From contig NZ_BMML01000023.1 in the NCBI RefSeq assembly GCF_014645815.1, positions 124,001 through 188,000 of the forward strand: a DNA stretch of 64,000 nt. The letters run 5' to 3'. This document shows, piece by piece, positions 1-7,003 of the stretch; position 1 is the stretch's first letter; each line of letters starts with the position of its first letter. Under the pieces are notes generated by a model, which was not told where the DNA came from, searched no databases, and was given only the letters and a program-made list of their open reading frames with translations. This DNA is from Streptomyces fuscichromogenes (lineage in GTDB: Bacteria > Actinomycetota > Actinomycetes > Streptomycetales > Streptomycetaceae). The translations under genes and the position numbers were made by a program.

Positions 1-586
1 GCAGGTCGCGCAGCAGTCGCAGATCACCCCGGCACACCTGGTGCAGCCGGCGCACGGTGAGCGGTTCCAGGCCGTCGCCGGCCAGCAGTCGGGCCGTCTC
101 GTCGTACGGCAGCGGTTCCAGGGCGAGGTGGGTGAGGAGTTCCCCGGTCCACAGCCGGGAGACCGCTCCGGGGACGGCTGCCGGGTCGGCGGCGGCCACC
201 ACGAGGCGCGGGCGGCCGTGCACGGCGAGCTGGTGGACGAGGGCGGCCGAGGCCTCGTCGAGATGGTGGGCGTCGTCGACGACCAGGAGCCGCACCCCCG
301 ACAGGTGCCGGACCGCGCCGGGCAGCGAGGCCCGGTCGGAGAGCAGGTGCGCGAACGCCGCGAACGGAAGGGCGCTGGTCTCGGGGGTGCCGGTCACCCG
401 GACGCAGTCGGTGCCCCGGACGGCCTCGGTGATCAGCCGGGTCTTTCCGATGCCGGCCGGGCCGGTCACGACGACACCCTGCCGGCCGGCCACCGACGAC
501 CGCCTGACCAGCTCCAGTTCGTCCGCCCGGCCGGTGAACGGCCAGGGCAGTTCGAGGGTTCGCGCGTCCCGTTCGTAAGTCGTCAC
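1..586 (-). CDS. LuxR/AAA-type ATP-binding regulator, partial
   Basis: Reading leftward from a GTG at 586, an open frame runs off the window edge, so only about 195 N-terminal residues are present. Residues 42-50 are a Walker A motif (GPAGIGKTR) and residues 99-110 a Walker B-like strand (RLLVVDDAHHLD), followed by the arginine-rich helices usual in STAND/AAA sensor ATPases. In Streptomyces this N-terminus usually belongs to large LuxR-family (LAL) activators with a C-terminal HTH, but the HTH would lie outside the window, so the LuxR label is inference. It diverges from the metalloprotease gene. The start was chosen because the upstream sequence is occupied by inverted repeats. Confidence 0.7.
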   Translation of the reverse strand, partial: MTTYERDARTLELPWPFTGRADELELVRRSSVAGRQGVVVTGPAGIGKTRLITEAVRGTDCVRVTGTPETSALPFAAFAHLLSDRASLPGAVRHLSGVRLLVVDDAHHLDEASAALVHQLAVHGRPRLVVAAADPAAVPGAVSRLWTGELLTHLALEPLPYDETARLLAGDGLEPLTVRRLHQVCRGDLRLLRDL

Positions 587-593
587 GTGAGTA

Positions 594-646
594 TGAGTCG
601 CGTTACTCAGCTCTGATACAGGGGGACTTGAGTAGCTTCCGACTCA
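594..646. promoter_or_regulatory. Divergent intergenic region with two TGAGT/ACTCA inverted repeats
   Basis: Two short inverted repeats lie between the divergent ATPase regulator and metalloprotease genes: TGAGT-N6-ACTCA at 594-609 and TGAGT-N8-ACTCA at 629-646. Repetition of the same pentamer pair in the only promoter-sized gap suggests operator sites, possibly for the regulator itself. The half-sites are short and chance cannot be excluded. Confidence 0.35.
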
Positions 647-680
647 GGTGCCCGGCCGGGTCGAACGGCAGTCTGGGCGC

Positions 681-1760
681 ATGACCCGACGCTACTGCTC
701 GCTTCCGCGGCAGTCGGCCCCGGAGTTCGCACCGGGACTGGCCGCCGAGCGGCTCGGCGCGCTCGTCGGCGGGCGGCGGATGTGGGTCAACGGCACGACC
801 TTGCACTACTACTTCTTCGACGCCGACACCGACGCCTCGGTGATCCCGGTCCCGGGGACCGCGGAGACCCGCCGGGTGCCGTGGGCCGGTGCCAAGGAGC
901 AGCGGGACGTGGTGCGCGAGTGCTTCCGGGAGTGGCAGGACCTGGGCATCGGGGTGGTGTTCGCCGAGGTCCCCGACCGGTGCGAGGCGGAGCTGCGGAT
1001 CGGCTTCCAGCAGGGAGACGGATCCTGGTCGGCGGTGGGCCGGGACGCGCTCTCGGTCGGCCTGGGCGAGCGCACGATGAACCTGGGCTGGGACCTGACG
1101 GAACCCGACGGGCGCTGGACGGCCCTGCACGAGATCGGGCACGCGCTCGGCATGCGGCACGAGCACCAGAGCCCGTTCGCGGGCGTCCACTGGGACGACG
1201 AGGCGGTCTACGCCGACCTCGCCGGACCGCCGAACCACTGGAGCCGGGACCGCACGGACCTCAACATCCTGCGCAGGCTGGACCCGTCGGAGGCCAACGG
1301 TGCGGTGTGGGACCCGCGGTCCGTGATGCAGTACCCCTTCGGTCCGGGGCTGATCCTGGAGCCGGAGCACTATCACAACGGTCTTCACCCGCCGGGGTCG
1401 CTGTCCCCGGCCGACAAGGAGTTCGTGCTCCGCTGGTATCCGCCGGCCGGGCCGCCGGCGGCGCTGGTGCCGTTCCGCTCGGCGCCGCTCGGTCTGGGCC
1501 CCGGCGAGCAGGCCGACTTCGCCGTGGAGCCGCCGGAGACCCGCGTCTACAACGTGGGCACCTTCGGGGAGAGCGACTCCGTCGTCGTGGTCTTCGAGGA
1601 GCGTGACGGGGAACCGCGCTACCTCGCCGGCCACGACGACGGAGGCACCCCGCACAACACCGGGATCAGGGTCCGGCTCGTCAAGGGCCGCCGCTACTTC
1701 GTCCGCGTCCGTCTCCACTCGGCATGGGGATCCGGGGAGACAGCGGTCATGTGCTGGTGA
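681..1760 (+). CDS. M12A (astacin-like) zinc metallopeptidase
   Basis: This 359-residue protein has a metzincin zinc site, HEIGHALGMRH, with His150, Glu151, His154 and His160, followed by an astacin-type EHQSP continuation. A Met-turn (SVMQYP, Met216) follows about 56 residues later. The C-terminal ~110 residues form a separate region that could be a binding domain. It is predicted to hydrolyse peptide bonds with zinc-activated water. No signal peptide is visible, so the site of action is unclear. An in-frame GTG at 648 would add 11 residues but sits directly on an inverted repeat and lacks a ribosome-binding site; ATG 681 is preferred on weak grounds. It is transcribed away from the ATPase regulator, which may control it. 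Confidence 0.8.
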   Translation: MTRRYCSLPRQSAPEFAPGLAAERLGALVGGRRMWVNGTTLHYYFFDADTDASVIPVPGTAETRRVPWAGAKEQRDVVRECFREWQDLGIGVVFAEVPDRCEAELRIGFQQGDGSWSAVGRDALSVGLGERTMNLGWDLTEPDGRWTALHEIGHALGMRHEHQSPFAGVHWDDEAVYADLAGPPNHWSRDRTDLNILRRLDPSEANGAVWDPRSVMQYPFGPGLILEPEHYHNGLHPPGSLSPADKEFVLRWYPPAGPPAALVPFRSAPLGLGPGEQADFAVEPPETRVYNVGTFGESDSVVVVFEERDGEPRYLAGHDDGGTPHNTGIRVRLVKGRRYFVRVRLHSAWGSGETAVMCW

Positions 1761-1814
1761 CAGCACGGCCGCGACGCGGAGGTCGGACGACCACTGTCCG
1801 GCACCGGGGGAAGA

Positions 1815-1858
1815 GGTCGTGGCACGTAGCCTTCGGGGGAGGGATACGTGCCACGACC
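1815..1858. terminator. Strong hairpin after the metallopeptidase gene
   Basis: A perfect 14-bp inverted repeat (GGTCGTGGCACGTA at 1815-1828 and its complement at 1845-1858) encloses a 16-base loop. It lies 55 bases after the metallopeptidase stop and has no T-tract, which is common for Streptomyces terminators. It is most simply a terminator that separates this gene from the riboswitch operon. Confidence 0.55.
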
Positions 1859-1885
1859 ACGCCGGAGACGCCGGAACACCTGCCC

Positions 1886-1940
1886 GGGGGCGCGGGGAAC
1901 CGCGCGACCGGCCACGACGCACCCGCACCCGGCGGCGGGC
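1886..1940 (+). repeat. Streptomyces-type GC-rich intergenic repeat
   Basis: The stretch starting GGGGGCGCGGGGAACCGCGC and continuing through GCGACCGGCCACGACGCACC matches, from memory, an intergenic element found in many copies in Streptomyces genomes. A related copy lies at 55600-55686. The rest of the 1761-2047 gap holds only the hairpin noted separately and no convincing ORF. Confidence 0.5.
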
Positions 1941-2047
1941 CGTTCCGGTGGCTCGCGAACCGGACGTCTCACTTGCCGGTCAACGGCGTCCCACATTGCG
2001 GACCCTGCTTGCGCGGGACGCGGGAGCTGCGGTTATGGTTTCGGCCA

Positions 2048-2170
2048 TCTACGCGGGAGCCCCTCCCCGACCGGGCTGAGAGGGCGTCTGGGATCCGTGT
2101 GCCGCTCCGGCGGGCACGGTCCCCATGGGGACGCCGACCGCACCAGCAGCGCTTTGCGCCCCGCGTAGGA
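2048..2170 (+). promoter_or_regulatory. TPP (THI-box) riboswitch
   Basis: The three-way layout of a thiamine pyrophosphate aptamer can be drawn by hand. P1 pairs ACGCGGG (2051-2057) with CCCGCGT (2160-2166). P2 pairs AGCCC (2058-2062) with GGGCT (2073-2077) and is followed by the conserved CTGAGAGG. P3 pairs GGCGTC (2083-2088) with GACGCC (2130-2135), followed by GACCGCACC and then the GCGTAGGA signature that closes the aptamer. Downstream genes encode a THI5-like protein, a ThiXYZ-like importer and an APH-fold kinase, which fits HMP/thiamine supply control. The AGGAG at the 3' edge (2167-2171) is also the ribosome-binding site of a 29-codon ORF, so ligand binding could mask it. Confidence 0.85.
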
Positions 2171-2176
2171 GTCCAC

Positions 2177-2266
2177 GTGTCCACAGCAGTCGAGCCGCAG
2201 CCCACGGTGGAGCACCACGCTGCCCGCTCCTGTTGTCGTCGCACGTGCTGTCGCCGGTCCCGCTGA
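2177..2266 (+). CDS. 29-residue Cys/Arg-rich ORF under the TPP riboswitch
   Basis: GTG at 2177 is preceded by AGGAG with a 5-base spacer, and that AGGAG is the sequence that closes the riboswitch. The product ends with RSCCRRTCCRRSR, so four of the last eleven residues are Cys. The stop lies 72 bases before the THI5-like gene. It does not carry the R..VDL.RV pattern of the other leaders in this window. It may be a leader whose translation reports Cys (or Arg) status, or a small functional peptide made when TPP is scarce. Codons here are also readable as ordinary GC-rich noise; the ribosome-binding site and placement are the main support. Confidence 0.4.
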   Translation: MSTAVEPQPTVEHHAARSCCRRTCCRRSR

Positions 2267-2338
2267 CCGCGACCTCCCCCGCCTTCCGCACCCCGCTCGT
2301 CCTCGCGCCCCCGCGCACACTGCCTCCGGAGTACCCCC

Positions 2339-3259
2339 ATGCCGCATATACGGGTCATGCTCGACTATTTCCACCCATGGCCCAATTCTGCCGGTCTGTA
2401 CGTCGCCCGTGCCCGACGCTGGTACGCGGCGGCCGGTCTGGACGTCGAACTGGTGGTGCAGGATCCGGGGCGTGGGGACACGCTGGAGTATCTGGCCCGA
2501 GGCGAGGTGGACTTCGGGATCTTTCCGCCCAACCGCCTGCTCGCCCGGCGCGCGGCGCTCGGTCAGCCGCTGGTCGCGGTCGCCGCGGTCAACCACCGGG
2601 GACTGGAGGCGATCCAGACCACCACCTCGACCGGCATCATCCGCCCCCGCGACCTGGCCGGCCGGCGTCTCGCCTACAACCCGACCCCGCGCGGGCGGGC
2701 CATGGTCCGTCATCTGGTGGCGGCGGACGGCGGCGACCCCGACGCGGTGGTCACGGTCGACGCGGGCAGCCGCGAGCTGACGGTGGACGACATCGAGGCG
2801 GGCGAGGCGGACGCGACCTTCGGCAACTACTGGTCCTGGGACGCCCTGCGCGGCGACCTGCCCGAGGACAGCCGGCTGACCTGGCCGGTCGACGAGATAG
2901 GCGCGCCCCGCTACCACAGCTACCTGCTGGGTACGAGCGAGCGGCTGCGCGACGAACAGCCGTCCCTGGTGCGGGACTTCCTGACCGTGACGGCCCGTGG
3001 ATACGCCACCGCGGCCGGGCGGCCCGAGGCCACCCTGGAGATGCTGGAGCGGGTCATCCCGTACTTCCCGCGGCCGCTCATCGCCCGCTCCCTCGCCCTG
3101 ATCGCGCCGACGTGGACGGACCCGCAGGGCCGTTGGGGCGTGATCGACGAGGGCCGGATGGGTCCCTACGCGCACTGGCTCGCCGAGAACGGCGCCATCG
3201 CGCACGACCACGGCTGGCAGCGGTCCTTCACCAACAGCCTGCTGGACGTGGCCGCATGA
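2339..3259 (+). CDS. THI5/NMT1-like substrate-binding-fold protein, no signal peptide
   Basis: The 306-residue product belongs to the NMT1/THI5-like periplasmic-binding fold. It begins at the first strand (RVMLDYFHPWPNSAGLYVA), then shows DTLEYLARGEVDFGIF, the usual ligand-pocket segment. There is no signal peptide or lipobox, unlike the paralogue that follows. Bacterial relatives bind pyrimidine thiamine precursors for ThiXYZ importers, whereas fungal Thi5 is a cytosolic HMP-P synthase. The fungal Cys-rich and active-site His motifs are not evident here, so a cytosolic binding or delivery role is more likely than synthesis. It is the first full gene after the TPP riboswitch. Its stop overlaps the ATG of a short leader ORF (ATGA). 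Confidence 0.75.
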   Translation: MPHIRVMLDYFHPWPNSAGLYVARARRWYAAAGLDVELVVQDPGRGDTLEYLARGEVDFGIFPPNRLLARRAALGQPLVAVAAVNHRGLEAIQTTTSTGIIRPRDLAGRRLAYNPTPRGRAMVRHLVAADGGDPDAVVTVDAGSRELTVDDIEAGEADATFGNYWSWDALRGDLPEDSRLTWPVDEIGAPRYHSYLLGTSERLRDEQPSLVRDFLTVTARGYATAAGRPEATLEMLERVIPYFPRPLIARSLALIAPTWTDPQGRWGVIDEGRMGPYAHWLAENGAIAHDHGWQRSFTNSLLDVAA

Positions 3260-3324
3260 CCCTGCTCACCCGGCGGCTCGCCGTCGACTTCAAGCGGGTG
3301 GACAGCGCGCTGTGTCGGGCCTGA
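3256..3324 (+). CDS. Cysteine-type leader peptide (22 residues) inside the thiamine operon
   Basis: ATG at 3256 overlaps the stop of the THI5-like gene. The product, MTLLTRRLAVDFKRVDSALC plus RA, fits the pattern LT.R..VDL.RV.SALC shared with three other short ORFs in this window. The same kind of peptide is familiar upstream of sulfur-assimilation and sulfonate-uptake genes in actinomycetes, where translation through the terminal Cys codon is thought to act in attenuation. It lies 52 bases before the ABC substrate-binding gene. No separate ribosome-binding site is clear, so it would depend on coupling or on an internal promoter. Confidence 0.65.
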   Translation: MTLLTRRLAVDFKRVDSALCRA

Positions 3325-3376
3325 CCGCTCCGCACCGCCGCCCGGCTCCGTTCCCCCGCAAGAAGGACCCTCCACC

Positions 3377-4414
3377 ATGCTCCGCCGCACCGCGCTGTCG
3401 GCCCTCGCCGCCCTGACACTGCTCGCCGTCACCACAGCCTGCTCGGCCGACGCCGACTCCACGGCCGCCGCCGAGGACGGCACCACCACGGTCACCCTGG
3501 CCCTGGACTGGACCCCGAACACCAACCACACCGGCATCTACGTCGCCCAGGCCAAGGGCTGGTTCAAGGACGCCGGGATCGACCTGAAGATCGTCCCCTA
3601 CGGCTCGACCGCGCCCGAGACGCTGATCGCGAGCCACAAGGCCGACTTCGGCATCTCCTACCAGGAGGGCGTCACCACGGCCCGCGCGGCCGGCCAGGAC
3701 ATCACCTCCGTCTACGCGGTCACCCAGAAGACGGACGTGACGGTGTCCGTGCGCGCCGACCGCACCGACATCACCTCGCCCAAGGACCTCGACGGCAGGA
3801 CGTACGCCGGGTTCGGCGCCCCCTACGAGAAGCCGCTGCTGCAGAAGGTGATCAGGAACGCGGGCGGCACCGGCGACTTCAGGCAGGTCACCCTCAACAC
3901 CTCGGCGTACGCGGCGCTGTACGCCGGCAAGGCGGACTTCGCGATGCCGATGCCGACCTGGGAGGGACTGGAGGCGAAGCTCAGCGGGAAGCCGCTGAAG
4001 GACTTCCAGCTCTCCGACTACGGCTTCCCGGCGATCTACTCCACACTGATCGCGTCCTCCGACCGGTTCCTGAAGAAGAACCCGGCGGTGGCACGGAAGT
4101 TCCTCGCGGCCGTCGACAAGGGCTACCGCTACGCGGCCGCCAACCCCGACCGGGCCGCCGGTCTCCTCATCGCCGCCAACAAGAGCGTGCTCACCAATAC
4201 CAAGCTGGTCAAGGAGAGTTCGCGGCTGCTGGCCAAGGAGTACTACAAGGGCACGGACGGCTCGATCGGCACCCAGAGCGCGGCCCGCTGGAAGGCCTTC
4301 GCCGACTTCGAGTACGGCGCCGGGCTGCTCGTCGACGCGAACGGCAGGAAGCTGACCAAGGCGCCGGACACCTCGGCGTTCTTCACCAACACCTACCTCC
4401 CGGCCGCCAGGTGA
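3377..4414 (+). CDS. ABC transporter substrate-binding lipoprotein, ThiY/NMT1-like
   Basis: The 345-residue protein starts at ATG 3377 with AAGGA 10 bases upstream. It has a lipoprotein signal (hydrophobic ALAALTLLAVTTAC, Cys at the lipobox). The mature part opens with TLALDWTPNTNHTGIYVAQA, the hallmark of ThiY-type pyrimidine-binding proteins, and contains ADFGISYQEGVTTARA as the second ligand strand. It should capture a formylaminopyrimidine or HMP-like thiamine precursor outside the membrane for the permease and ATPase that follow with overlapping starts. The family overlaps with sulfonate binders (SsuA/TauA), and the Cys leader just upstream keeps a sulfur-containing ligand possible. Confidence 0.85.
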   Translation: MLRRTALSALAALTLLAVTTACSADADSTAAAEDGTTTVTLALDWTPNTNHTGIYVAQAKGWFKDAGIDLKIVPYGSTAPETLIASHKADFGISYQEGVTTARAAGQDITSVYAVTQKTDVTVSVRADRTDITSPKDLDGRTYAGFGAPYEKPLLQKVIRNAGGTGDFRQVTLNTSAYAALYAGKADFAMPMPTWEGLEAKLSGKPLKDFQLSDYGFPAIYSTLIASSDRFLKKNPAVARKFLAAVDKGYRYAAANPDRAAGLLIAANKSVLTNTKLVKESSRLLAKEYYKGTDGSIGTQSAARWKAFADFEYGAGLLVDANGRKLTKAPDTSAFFTNTYLPAAR

Positions 4415-5175
4415 GGCCCGTGCTGCGGTCGTTGTGGCCGCCCCTGCTGGTGCTGGCCGTGGTCGTCGGCGGCTGGCAGCTGTACGTGACGACGGCCGGC
4501 GTCGACCCGACCACGCTGCCCTCCCCCGCCCGGGTGGCCGAGCAGGGCTGGCTGAACCGCCGGGACCTGTGGGACCAGACACTGCCCACGCTCCAGGAGA
4601 CACTGCTCGGCTTCGCGCTGTCGTTCGCGGCGGCCTGGCTGGTGGCGGTGGTGCTGGACTTCTCCGCCGCCGCCCGCCGGGGCCTGTACCCGCTCCTTGT
4701 CGCCTCGCAGACGATCCCGGTCGTCGCCGTGGCGCCCCTGCTGATCATCTGGTTCGGGTTCGGGCTGCTGCCCAAGATGCTGGTGGTGACGCTGACGACG
4801 TTCTTCCCGCTGGCCGCCAACCTGGCCGCCGGGTTCGCGGCGACCGACCGGGAGGCGATGCGGCTGCTGCGCTCGCTCGGCGCCGGGCGGTGGCGGGCGT
4901 TCCGGCTGGTGCGGGTGCCGAGCGCGATGCCGTACTTCTTCGCCGGGCTCCGGGTGAGCATCACCTATGCCGTGGTCGGCGCGGTGTTCGCCGAGTACGC
5001 GGGCGCCGAGTCGGGGCTCGGGATCTACCTGCAGGCGCAGAAGAGCGCGTTCCGCACCGACCTCGTCTTCGCGGCGGTGGCCGTGACCGCCGCGCTGAGC
5101 ATCGCCCTGTTCGGGGCGACCTGTCTGCTGCAGCGGCTGGTGCTGCCCTGGGAGCGGAAGGAGCGGCGGTCATGA
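4411..5175 (+). CDS. ABC transporter permease, ThiX/SsuC-like
   Basis: The 254-residue integral membrane protein has about six hydrophobic segments. Its EAA loop region, DREAMRLLRSLGAGRWRAF..VRVPSAMPY, is where the ATPase docks. It starts at GTG 4411, overlapping the preceding stop (GTGA). It forms the channel of the importer encoded by 3377-5933. Length and motifs are typical of the BPD_transp_1 permeases for thiamine precursors, taurine and sulfonates. The next gene overlaps it by four bases, so the three subunits are probably co-translated. Confidence 0.88.
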   Translation: MRPVLRSLWPPLLVLAVVVGGWQLYVTTAGVDPTTLPSPARVAEQGWLNRRDLWDQTLPTLQETLLGFALSFAAAWLVAVVLDFSAAARRGLYPLLVASQTIPVVAVAPLLIIWFGFGLLPKMLVVTLTTFFPLAANLAAGFAATDREAMRLLRSLGAGRWRAFRLVRVPSAMPYFFAGLRVSITYAVVGAVFAEYAGAESGLGIYLQAQKSAFRTDLVFAAVAVTAALSIALFGATCLLQRLVLPWERKERRS

Positions 5176-5933
5176 GCGGTCTCGCCGTCGAGCGGGTGAG
5201 CAAGTCGTTCGGGGACCTCGACGTCCTGCGCGATCTCGAACTCATAGTGGAGCCGGGTGAGTTCGCCGCCGTCATCGGACCCAGCGGCAGCGGCAAGAGC
5301 ACCCTGTTCAACCTGGTGTCCGGGCTGGACCGGCCGACCTCCGGACGGGTGCTGGTGGAGGGCGAGCCGGCCGGGGTGGCGTCCGGCAAGGTCGCCTACA
5401 TGCCGCAGAAGGACCTGCTGTTCCCGTGGCGGACGGTCCTCGACAACACCGCGCTGGGCCTGGAGGCACAGGGGGTGCGGAAGAAGGAGGCGCGGGCACG
5501 GGCCGACGCGCTGTTCGCCGACTTCGGCCTGGACGGCTTCCAGCAGGCGTATCCCTCGCAGCTCAGCGGAGGCATGCGGCAGCGGGCCGCGCTGCTGCGC
5601 ACGGTGGTCCTGGAGCGGCCGGTGCTGCTGCTCGACGAGCCGTTCGGCGCGCTGGACTCGCTGACCCGCACCGAGATGCAGCTGTGGCTGGCCGGCATGT
5701 GGCAGCGGCACCGCTGGACGGTCGTCCTGGTCACCCATGACATCCGGGAGTCGGTCCTGCTCGCCGACACCGTCCACGTCCTGTCCCCGCGCCCGGCCAC
5801 CGTGGTGGACCGGGTCGAGGTCCCCCTGCCCCGGCCGCGTGGCGCCGACGACTTCACGGCACCGCAGTTCGCGGCCACGGAACGCCGGATCCTGGACTCC
5901 CTGCGCGGCACGGCGGCGGTGGGGGCGGCGTGA
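5172..5933 (+). CDS. ABC transporter ATP-binding protein, ThiZ/SsuB-like
   Basis: The 253-residue ATPase has Walker A GPSGSGKST (about residue 39), a Q-loop in MPQKDLLFPW, signature LSGGMRQRAALLR, Walker B VLLLDEPFGALD and the H-loop VTHDIRES. The MPQKDLLFPW Q-loop with an acidic residue is characteristic of thiamine-precursor, nitrate and sulfonate ATPases. It overlaps the permease stop (ATGA) and the kinase start (GTGA), which places it in the middle of the coupled operon. Confidence 0.9.
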   Translation: MSGLAVERVSKSFGDLDVLRDLELIVEPGEFAAVIGPSGSGKSTLFNLVSGLDRPTSGRVLVEGEPAGVASGKVAYMPQKDLLFPWRTVLDNTALGLEAQGVRKKEARARADALFADFGLDGFQQAYPSQLSGGMRQRAALLRTVVLERPVLLLDEPFGALDSLTRTEMQLWLAGMWQRHRWTVVLVTHDIRESVLLADTVHVLSPRPATVVDRVEVPLPRPRGADDFTAPQFAATERRILDSLRGTAAVGAA

Positions 5934-7000
5934 GCGCGCATCTGGCCCACGGCCTGGGCAGCGAGCCGGTGGAGCCGGACTGGCCGCCGCTGACCGACGC
6001 CGAGGTCACGGCCGTGACCGGCCCGGCCCGGGTGGTGTGGCGCAGTCCGCGCCCGCTGTCCGCGGCGGCCGTCGTGGTACGGGAGGAGCGGCGGCTGTTC
6101 GTGAAACGGCACCACGTCACCGTCCGCACCCCGCGGGGCCTGGCGGAGGAGCACGCCTTCCTGCGTCATCTGCGGGAGCGCGGGGCGCCCGTGGTGGAGG
6201 TCCTGGACCTGGTGGAGCGCGGCGAGTGGACCTACGAGGTCCACTCGGCCGGGACCGGCAGGGACCTGTACCGGGACGCGCTGTCCTGGTCGCCGTTCCT
6301 CGGTACGGCGCATGCCCGGTCGGCGGGCGAGGCGCTGGCCCGGCTGCACCTGGCGGCGGCGGACTTCGCCGCTCCGCGCCGCGCACCGCAGCCGCTGGTC
6401 GCCTCCTTCACCGTCTTCGCGGCCCCGGACCCCTGGGCCGCGCTGGACACGTACCTGTCCGAACGACCGCGGCTGGCAACGGCGTTGGCGGACCTCCCCT
6501 GGCGCGAGGACACCCGCCGCGTGCTGCTGCCGCACCATGAGCGGCTGGCTCCGCACCTCCCGGCGCTCGGTCCCCTGTGGACCCACAACGACTGGCACGC
6601 CTCCAACCTCCTCTGGGACGAGGACGGCGAGGTCGCCACCGTGCTGGACTTCGGCATGAGCGACCGCACCACCGCCGTGCACGACCTGGCCACGGCGCTG
6701 GAGCGGAACACCGTGCAGTGGCTGGACCCCGGCCGTCCGGTGCAGGAGGAACACGCGATCGCGCTGCTCCGGGGCTATCAGTCGGTACGCCCGCTCACCG
6801 CGGCCGAGTCGAAGGCGCTGCCCGCCCTTCTCCCGCTGGTCCACGCCGAGTTCGCCCTGTCCGAGTTGGACTACTTCCATGGCGTCACCCGGTCACCGGC
6901 CAACGCCCGGCTGGCGTACGAGTACTACGTCGGCCATGCCGAGTGGTTCGCGGGACCGGCGGGCCACCGGCTGCTGGAGCTGGTGGCCGCCCAGGTATGA
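5930..7000 (+). CDS. APH-family phosphotransferase, possible thiamine/HMP kinase
   Basis: The 356-residue protein has the aminoglycoside/choline kinase fold: catalytic loop HNDWHASNLLW (about residue 220) and the metal-binding VLDFGMSDRT that follows. N-terminal strands include an RRLFVKRHH segment that would hold the ATP-binding Lys. Enzymes of this fold include E. coli ThiK (thiamine kinase). Because the gene starts inside the stop of the importer ATPase under a TPP riboswitch, trapping an imported thiamine precursor by phosphorylation is a reasonable inference. The sequence does not settle the substrate. It ends three bases before the convergent stop of a flavin monooxygenase. Confidence 0.75.
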   Translation: MSAHLAHGLGSEPVEPDWPPLTDAEVTAVTGPARVVWRSPRPLSAAAVVVREERRLFVKRHHVTVRTPRGLAEEHAFLRHLRERGAPVVEVLDLVERGEWTYEVHSAGTGRDLYRDALSWSPFLGTAHARSAGEALARLHLAAADFAAPRRAPQPLVASFTVFAAPDPWAALDTYLSERPRLATALADLPWREDTRRVLLPHHERLAPHLPALGPLWTHNDWHASNLLWDEDGEVATVLDFGMSDRTTAVHDLATALERNTVQWLDPGRPVQEEHAIALLRGYQSVRPLTAAESKALPALLPLVHAEFALSELDYFHGVTRSPANARLAYEYYVGHAEWFAGPAGHRLLELVAAQV

Positions 7001-7003
7001 GCC

